Shown: piece after piece, positions 57,640-64,000 of the stretch | Position numbering within the stretch: position 1 is the stretch's first letter | Layout of the letters: each line of letters begins with the position of its first letter | Origin: Sinohyriopsis cumingii | Taxonomy: Eukaryota; Mollusca; Bivalvia; Unionida; Unionidae | Direction of reading: 5' to 3' | Length of the DNA stretch: 64,000 nucleotides | NCBI GenBank assembly: GCA_028554795.2 | Contig: CM068830.1 | Location: 111,179,214 to 111,243,213, forward strand | Made by a program: the position numbers and the translations under genes | The notes under the pieces: generated by a model | What the model was told of the DNA's origin: nothing | The model's input: the letters and a program-made list of their open reading frames with translations, nothing else | The model's database searches: none

Positions 57640-60600
57640 TGTTGTTTCAGCGCATTAATAAAATCAACATCAAGATCAAAATCGCGTTTGTTTTTTTTAT
57701 CACACTATTTGTAACCAGATATTTTTTTCTTATTATATCGCTTTGACATTTGTCAATATCATCACTAATCACTGACGAGTCCATGACGATTCGTCTCAAT
57801 TGAGATATTTTTCTGACTCGAGACACTGCAAGATAAACCAAATTCGACCATTCGATACGATCATCAATGAACCAAACAACTGTATCAGTAATAGTTAATC
57901 CCTGAGATGAATGAATCGTCATCGCGTATCCAAGCGTCCATGGGGATTTATCAGCATGTAGAGCATCTTCAACAACATCAACATCAACTGCAACAATATC
58001 ATTTAATACAAGATTCTGTTTCCTTGACTCTGTCAAGTGTCCTGGTATATCAACGTCAATATTTTGCCGTCGCATATCTGCTGGTCGATAACATAACGGA
58101 ACTGGCAACGCTGGAAACTTTTCTCATTGTAACTGAAACAACTCCCACTGAAGTGTATCACGAACTATCTTTCTACTTGCAACTATCAAATCGTTTGGTC
58201 TCCATGCGTGCAGAAAGTCTTTTATGGGTGTTTCTGAAATTATCTCGCGCATTACTTCACACTGAATTTTATTCGGTTGTAGTCTGATTAATCTATTAAA
58301 TTCCTTCAACGCTGCATCAAGTGCTCTATGATCATTAGATACTTCTTCGAAGTGGTCAACGAAATTTTTCAGCCATCCATGTGGAGATGTCCAGCTACAG
58401 GTGGTGGTTGACCGTGATCGCCGCACATTATCACGGCAGTATTTCTTGTTAATAACCAATCAAGAAATGTTTTTAGTGTTTCTAGTGGTACAGTGCATAT
58501 TTCATCCCATATTATAATCCTTGGAATGTATTTTTCTCCCATCCTTAAAGACGTCCATGTATCACCCTTCCATTGAAAAAAGCTGTAATAAGTACATGAT
58601 TGTACTCCTCGTTGCTTCATCTCTCGCGCTAGTCTATGTGTAGGTGTTAGCACAATCATATCTGAATTCTGAAATAGTTCGATAGCTCAAGTGGTTTTAA
58701 CAGAACCGCCAGGTCCATTTAGATAAACCGTTTTGTGTCTAGTTATTGGATCGTATACCGATGGTAACAACGAAGTTGTCAACGTTTGATATTTTTTACA
58801 GTAAATATCTTTAACCACAACATCAGCGGATTCGGAATAATCGAGCATATATTCCTTTTTTATTCTCCACAAACCCCACGAAACATAATTGCCTATGTTT
58901 AATCTTTCTAACAGTATTGAATGTTTTTTACTTATATAAAACGAATCAGTAACAACTCTGACAGCGAGTGTTGAAACCTTATTTATCATCGATAATAGAT
59001 TTATTGAAACATACGCGAGCATCGATGATCTTAAATGAGTATACTTAGGTGACTCACCATCCATGTAGCTCACAATTGTAAATAATTTATTTCCATTTGA
59101 CAAGAAAACTGTTTCTCGACTTATAAACGTGTTCTTGTTCGTTGTATCAGCGATTATAAAATCTAACTCAGCATCGTCCATGATCAATCTTGTACAATGT
59201 CGTCTGTGATCATATGCTCCTCCTTGTGTAAATTTGCCAATTATTTTTCTACCAAGATCCTTTGAATCGGTTTCATCCGAATGTGGTAACTAAACCTCGG
59301 TTTGTTTTCGATATGATATAATTGCTTCACTTACAATGAACCGTGTTAATATCGCACAATCAAGCATATACCGTAATAGTACTATTGGTGTCCAAATTTT
59401 TTCTGAAAACATAACAAATTGGATGAAGTCCTTTAGACATTTCGAATGACTCGATACGAGCAAATCCAGGTAGGTCAAAATCCAGTAATGGTCCATTTAT
59501 CGATACTCGCGTCATTTCGTGCATTGGATGACCGAATCTTTTAAAGTACACAGAACAATCTCCGTATCCAAGAAAACTCCCGGAATAACACGCGACCATA
59601 TCAACTGAAATAACATCTCTGTGATTGTATTTAGTATTCTAGCAAAATGAGCCACAACTGACGGAACAGTATAACAGTTGCTCAATAATTCATCAGTATC
59701 ATCAGTATATTGCAGTGCAAGATTTTTCATTTTCTCGTGAAGAGGATTTGTTCGATAAATAATGCCATTTGGTCTCACAAACTGATCAAATTGATTTTTT
59801 TCTTCCATGCAAGACTGAAATAACCATACTGACACAGGATCATTTTTACTTATTTCGTTAATAAAATCAAACATATCTCCAAGATAACATTTAACAGTTC
59901 GATCTCGTGGAAATATTGTTACTGCATTAGTCCAAGAATGTGTGTTATGATCAATAATTTCAATCGAAGCTCCCTTTGATCTATATTTTGATTCATACAA
60001 AATCTCTCCTGTTATAGTCGCTACGGTTATTGGAAATTTTAATTTTGTTCTTAACTCAGCGACATCTTTAATAGACGCACCGGTATCTTTAACCATTTCT
60101 CCCCACGTGTTTATTATTTTACATCTTTTATCCGTTAGACCGTTTCCATGAGTCGAAACGGTAAAATGTTCTGTTACTCGTTCAGCCACACAATTTATTT
60201 TTGAAAATTTCATTGGCGCTAGTTTAACAACGTTAGGTTTTTCATTTATCACATAGATTCCATAAATAACTGTGGTCACAGGATATGCTTGTTCATAATA
60301 TGGTTTGTCAATACCTGTCAACAGACCTGGTTTGGAATCTCTACTTAGTATGACAGTTTTTTTATTAACATGGACAGGATCATATTTGTTACAGATAATC
60401 CAATCATCTGTTTCTGTCAACACGACAAATTTTATTCTGAAAAGATATTTGCAATTATCAAGATAGTTTATGAAATTGCTGCTCGTTTGTCGTTCATCAT
60501 AGCGTTAATGATATTTTTGTTGCGTATAATCATGAACGTTGACCAGACATGAGATGCACCATCTGTGTGAAATTCTTTCTTGGCGTCGTGAATTTTATTA

Positions 60601-60686
60601 ATCAAACTTTTATTTTTCAGATCAACTAGATCTTGCATCGGTAGGTTAGGAGATATTCTGTCAAGGTCGAATTTATCCACGCTCAA
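57640..60686 (-). pseudogene. Polymerase-helicase protein of the Polinton-like fossil
   Basis: Read from 60,686 downward. An N-terminal region without recognised domain is followed by palm-polymerase-like landmarks (DMVACYSGSF, THLRSSMLAYVSINLL and VVTDSFYI, resembling motifs A, B and C of family B polymerases). A superfamily 1 helicase comes next: a P-loop region at LNGPGG, IIIWDEICTVP (DExx), VIMCGDHGQPPPVAG, and the C-terminal YAMTIHSSQGLTI and YLAVSRVRKISQL. The fusion would replicate the element. It is broken many times. Polymerase assignment is moderate; helicase assignment is strong. Confidence 0.65.
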
Positions 60687-60757
60687 GGGCTTTATTCAGG
60701 ATAATCTATTGAATTCATTCATATTATATTTCAAACAAATATTTAAATTAAAATATT

Positions 60758-61054
60758 ATGTATACAATGTCTCAATGCAGATGGCTCATGGTTGGTTCAT
60801 TTACTCATTGTAATAAATCCTGTAAAAAGGAATTCTGCGGACAAGACATGCAAAATGTTCACAGTGGAAGCTTAGGACCAATACCATGTCTTCGATGTGG
60901 AGCTGGAGTGCGAGGAAAAACAGAATTATGTAGAAAGTGCAGTGGTAAACAGTTCAGAGAACTTAAAAGATATTATGACAAAAAAAATAATAATAGTGAA
61001 AATGCTATAAAATCCATGGAGGATTATCTAACTAAGTTTTCAGACAAACAATGA
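60758..61054 (+). CDS. Small zinc-binding protein, Polinton-like fossil
   Basis: A whole 98-codon frame divergent from the polymerase-helicase gene, 72 bp from its start. Cysteine/histidine clusters (SFTHCNKSCKKEFCGQ, IPCLRCGAGVRG, LCRKCSG) predict two zinc sites, followed by a Lys/Asn-rich helical tail. I recall similar short zinc proteins in Polinton-type and giant-virus-like elements, but the function is unknown. It reads open, but may simply be too short to have been hit. Confidence 0.55.
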   Translation: MYTMSQCRWLMVGSFTHCNKSCKKEFCGQDMQNVHSGSLGPIPCLRCGAGVRGKTELCRKCSGKQFRELKRYYDKKNNNSENAIKSMEDYLTKFSDKQ

Positions 61055-61078
61055 TTTAAACAAATAATATTATCATAT

Positions 61079-61576
61079 ATGGAGCAAAATAAATTTGTCC
61101 CACATCCTACAATAACAAACTACGAATCAAATATAGATAGCATGATTAGAAATTGCAGGTTGAATAAACCAGTTGGTTATATTAATAATCATGGTTATCT
61201 ATTGTTTACTGTTGGGAAGAAACCTTATCTCTGTCATCGTTTCATATATGAGTGTTTCTTCGGAGTGATCAAAGATAATCTTCTGATAGATCATACTGAC
61301 GGGAATCCTCAGAACAATAGTTTATCCAACCTTCGAGTTGTCACACAAAGCGAGAACTCTGCATGTGGTAATACTGGAAGATGTAAGACAGTTTCTAGAA
61401 GGGTGATCACGGCAACAAACACAGAAACTGGCAAAGAAATTATATTTTGTTCGATATGTTCTGCTGCAAAATACTTTGATATTCACTCAAATTCAGTACA
61501 AAAAGTAGCAGAAAATATATATAAAACTGCTTTCTCAAAAAAATATAAACAGAAAATCACCTTTCAATATTGTTAA
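61079..61576 (+). CDS. HNH endonuclease with NUMOD1-like C-terminus, Polinton-like fossil
   Basis: A whole 165-codon frame starting 24 bp after the zinc-protein gene, same strand. The HNH core reads YLCHRFIYECFFG, then LLIDHTDGNPQNNSLSNLRVV, the HNH_3 pattern of phage and giant-virus homing-type nucleases. The C-terminal FCSICSAAKYFDIHSNSVQKV resembles the NUMOD1 DNA-binding helix-turn-helix. Its role in the element (homing, resolution or cargo) is not known. The clean frame contrasts with the heavily broken polymerase-helicase gene. Confidence 0.75.
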   Translation: MEQNKFVPHPTITNYESNIDSMIRNCRLNKPVGYINNHGYLLFTVGKKPYLCHRFIYECFFGVIKDNLLIDHTDGNPQNNSLSNLRVVTQSENSACGNTGRCKTVSRRVITATNTETGKEIIFCSICSAAKYFDIHSNSVQKVAENIYKTAFSKKYKQKITFQYC

Positions 61577-61737
61577 TGAGATAAACTATCATTTTTACCT
61601 TAAAACCATTTATTATTTGAAGGGACCCAGTACTGTATGATCGTATACTACTGAATTTTTAATTATGCAAAAGGGAGATTACTTTTGTAATATATAGTTT
61701 TCTTCGTAGATTTCCGATTTTTTATGGTCGTAATTAG

Positions 61738-61968
61738 TCAGTTTAACCATTTACGCCGTAATTTATTACTCGTAGAAGTATATTTATGGTTTTTAAATAT
61801 ATAAACGTATTTCCCATCATACAACATAGCGGATACATTACGAGAAATCAGGGCAATTTGACCTTTGTTATTGTTCTGCAAGTAGTTATAACCTGCTGCA
61901 TTTACAATCTGCTTAGAAACCGTTGTGGTAGTACAAATCGATCCGTAGGTGAAACAAGATGTATTCAT
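61738..61968 (-). other. Possible small frame, unidentified
   Basis: A 76-codon minus-strand frame (MNTSCFTYGSICTTTTVSKQ...) with no recognised domain. It overlaps the start of the 86-bp repeats and is probably not a gene. Confidence 0.2.
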
Positions 61969-61974
61969 TCCATT

Positions 61975-62180
61975 TAGGACCGCTGTTTTAATACAGATAT
62001 ATTCAGAAACCGTTGTTTTAATGCAGAAATAGTTATTTAAATGTTGAAACTATTATTATTCAGAACCGCTGTTTTAATACAGATATATTCAGAAACCGTT
62101 GTTTTAATGCATAAATAGTTATTTAAATGTAGAAACTATTATTATTCAGAACTGCTGTTTTAATACAGAAATATTTACGT
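61975..62180. repeat. 86-bp tandem repeat, about 2.5 copies
   Basis: GCTGTTTTAATACAGATATATTCAGAAACC recurs with an exact 86-bp period (61,981, 62,067, 62,153; motif given in two overlapping parts). Each unit itself holds two related halves, ACCGCTGTTTTAATAC and ACCGTTGTTTTAATGC. Confidence 0.85.
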
Positions 62181-62216
62181 AGCTATAAATTAACTTCTAA
62201 AACATATATGGTTAGA

Positions 62217-62535
62217 TAAATTTGATAGCTCAATTGGTAATGCATCTGGCCGTGATGCTCGAGGCAGCAGGATTGAATCTCGGTGGTTACGCATATTAGC
62301 TATTTTTATAATAAATTGGGGCTCTGCCAGCCCCCTATGCTCAACAGAACCCTCCAAACCACATATCACCGGTGGTTAATACATGTTTTGTGTTACCTAT
62401 GGGTTGATTATTGGGATGGATGGTTCTGTTGAGCGTAGAAAATGGCCTCATTTCATTTCATCTCATCTCATCTCATTTCATTAAATATATTTCATTTCAT
62501 TATATATATTTCATTTCATTATATATATTTCATTG
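62217..62535 (+). repeat. tRNA-like SINE candidate with (ATTTC)n tail
   Basis: GATAGCTCAATTGGTAATGC resembles a tRNA A box and GGATTGAATCTCGG a B box 40 nt later. A body with TTCTGTTGAGCGTAGAAAATGG leads into an (ATTTC/ATCTC)n tail. Different from SINE families 1 and 2. Confidence 0.5.
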
Positions 62536-62548
62536 CATACGTAATAAA

Positions 62549-62940
62549 CCTGCTAAAAGACTCGAATAGAGGTTCATTCATAATATACGTTTGTGCCGTC
62601 CTTAATTAAGATTATCATTCATTCATTGCATATTTACTGAACCTGCTAAAAGACTCGAACAGAGGTTCACATTTCATAATATATGTTTGTGCCATCCTCC
62701 CTCTTGGGCCTCTAGACCGTTGTTTGACGGGTTAGGGGCTCTCGTAGAGGGTGTTATTTCATGTGCCTGATGAACTTGGTAGAATGCGATGGCAAGCTAC
62801 GAGTTCTTCGTTGTATTGTCCTTAATTAAGACTTCACATTCATTGCATACTTACTGAACCTGCTAAAAGACTCGAATAGAGGTTCATTCATTCATTGTAT
62901 ACCCCCTTCCTAAACTTGCTAAAAGACTCGAGGGGAAATA
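62549..62940. repeat. Irregular repeats of CCTGCTAAAAGACTCGA
   Basis: Four copies (62,549, 62,642, 62,858, 62,914), three followed by RTAGAGGTTCA or a near match, with CTTAATTAAGA palindromes between. Spacing is irregular, so this is a decayed higher-order repeat. Confidence 0.7.
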
Positions 62941-62943
62941 TTT

Positions 62944-62954
<11 letters not shown>

Positions 62955-63024
<70 letters not shown>
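62955..63024. repeat. (AT)n microsatellite
   Basis: About 70 bp of pure TA/AT directly before the ATG at 63,025. Confidence 0.95.
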
Positions 63025-63026
<2 letters not shown>

Positions 63027-63489
63027 GAACTATGAAAATATCAATGATGTAATTGTTGCTATTAAAAAATTGGAAAAAGATGGTATTAATATATCCGATG
63101 AACTAAATCCTGAAAAACTAGTTTCTGAATTTGACATTTTACAAGAACGTAAAAACCAAGGAATACACACACTATCATCTGAATACAAGTTCATGAAACG
63201 GATTCAGGCGGCGATGTTTCAGTCGCTAGCTATTGTAGAAGATAATCAGGTGAAGGAATTCGTTTCTCTCTCTGCCGCAGTAGAAAAAATTAGATCGCTG
63301 TTATCCCACGAGTACGAGGAAAAGAAAACAATTAGTACTCGCATAAGACTATTAAGAAAAATTATGTTAGCAAGTAATCTCGTTACTGGTGAAACGATCC
63401 AAAGTAATAATTCTGGTGAAACGATCCAAAGTAACCTCGTTACTGACGAAAATGAAAGTTTTGGTAACTGGGGTCCCTGTCAACGCTGA
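63025..63489 (+). CDS. Unknown 154-residue helical protein
   Basis: A whole frame that starts directly after an (AT)n tract and stops before a minisatellite. Predicted mostly helical and charged (AIKKLEKDGINISDELNPEK), with a C-terminal near-duplication (VTGETIQSNNSGETIQSNLV) and a final NWGPCQR. I do not recognise it. Position suggests it may belong to the Polinton-like fossil, but repeats separate it from the HNH gene by 1.4 kb, so it could be independent. Confidence 0.45.
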
Positions 63490-63509
63490 CCACGTGTAGA
63501 TCTTTGATC

Positions 63510-63945
63510 AGAAATATTATTCTGAGATTATATAAATTCTGAGATTATATTTATTCTGAGATTATATTTATTCTGAAATATTTTATTTATTCTGAGATTA
63601 TATTTATTCTGAAATATTTTTTTTTTTCTGAAATATTTTATTTATTCTGAAATATTTTATTTATTGTGAGATTATATTTATTCTGAAATATTTTTTTTTC
63701 TGAAATATTTTATTTATTCTGAGATTATATTTATTCTGAAATATTTTATTATTTTCTGAAATATTTTATTTATTCTGAAATATTTTATTTATTCTGAGAT
63801 TATATTTATTCTGAAGTATTTTATTTATTCTGAGATTATATTTATTCTGAAATATTTTATTTATTCTGAGATTACATTTATTCTGAAATATTTTATTTAT
63901 TCTGAAATATTTTATTTTTTTCTGAAATATTTTATTTATTCTGAG
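63510..63945. repeat. AT-rich minisatellite of TTATTCTGARAT units
   Basis: About 20-25 alternating units of TTATTCTGAGATTATAT and TTCTGAAATATTTTAT. It has a simple variant-mosaic structure and no coding. Confidence 0.9.
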
Positions 63946-64000
63946 ATTGATGGGCTAGTTGGTACTCAGAATCATGCAAACCAAATTTTGATGGGCTAGA

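Larger units (their letters stand above)
51135..63489. mobile_element. Polinton-like (adintovirus-like) virus-like element, broken fossil, split by a CR1 LINE
   Basis: Recognised parts in order: packaging ATPase (minus), zinc-ribbon/PLA2-like protein (plus), retroviral-type integrase (plus), [CR1 LINE insertion 53,114-57,497], polymerase-helicase protein (minus), small zinc protein (plus), HNH endonuclease (plus), and possibly a 154-residue protein (plus). ATPase plus integrase is the Polinton signature, and the PLA2-like gene occurs in adintovirus-type relatives. No capsid gene or terminal inverted repeat was recognised in the window. It is broken, with roughly ten or more breaks concentrated in the polymerase-helicase part, and is older than the nearly intact CR1 it contains. 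The left and right limits are those of recognised parts only. Confidence 0.65.

Overview
The window looks like a transposon-rich, AT-rich stretch of an invertebrate animal nuclear genome. Tailless tRNA-type SINEs with 11-13 bp target duplications, CR1/L2, RTE, Tx1 and I-type LINEs, MULE, piggyBac and Tigger DNA transposons and a Polinton-like element together suggest a marine lophotrochozoan, probably a mollusc. That placement is an inference. Almost no host coding sequence is visible. The best host candidate is one short exon (42,939-43,076, minus) that would encode a transmembrane segment.

Layout. 1-2,378: decayed MULE transposase gene with an OTU-like N-terminus, running off the window edge. 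2,778-8,900: decayed I/Jockey-type LINE with RNase H. 9,045-13,310: three consecutive gene-like units, each an ORF followed within 27-62 nt by a histone-type mRNA 3' stem-loop and a purine-rich downstream element, although none encodes a recognisable histone; two of the three share an iterated upstream module. 13,610-22,025: a decayed Tx1-type LINE carrying nested SINEs and bracketed by two copies of a 0.9-kb repeat. 22,040-31,220: mostly unrecognised DNA with a gypsy integrase fragment partly turned into a 53-bp minisatellite, plus SINE, L2 and RTE pieces. 31,225-39,200: a LINE graveyard in which an L2-type LINE sits inside a CR1-type LINE and SINEs sit inside another CR1 piece. 40,880-41,575: a 35-bp satellite interrupted by a LINE tail. 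42,939-43,076: candidate host transmembrane exon. 44,653-45,673: short piggyBac derivative with perfect inverted ends and TTAA duplications. 46,690-50,259: full-length but broken Tigger/pogo element with TA duplications. 51,135-63,489: a Polinton-like (virus-like) fossil split by an almost whole CR1 LINE at 53,114-57,497, then satellite DNA to the end.

Most of these sequences act independently, as layers of insertion. The order can be read from nesting: the CR1 at 53-57 kb is younger than the Polinton-like fossil; the L2 copy is younger than the CR1 it splits; SINEs are younger than the LINEs they interrupt. The most unusual signal is the trio of non-histone units with histone-type 3' ends at 9-13 kb, since polyadenylation-independent 3' processing of this kind is normally a property of replication-dependent histone mRNAs.
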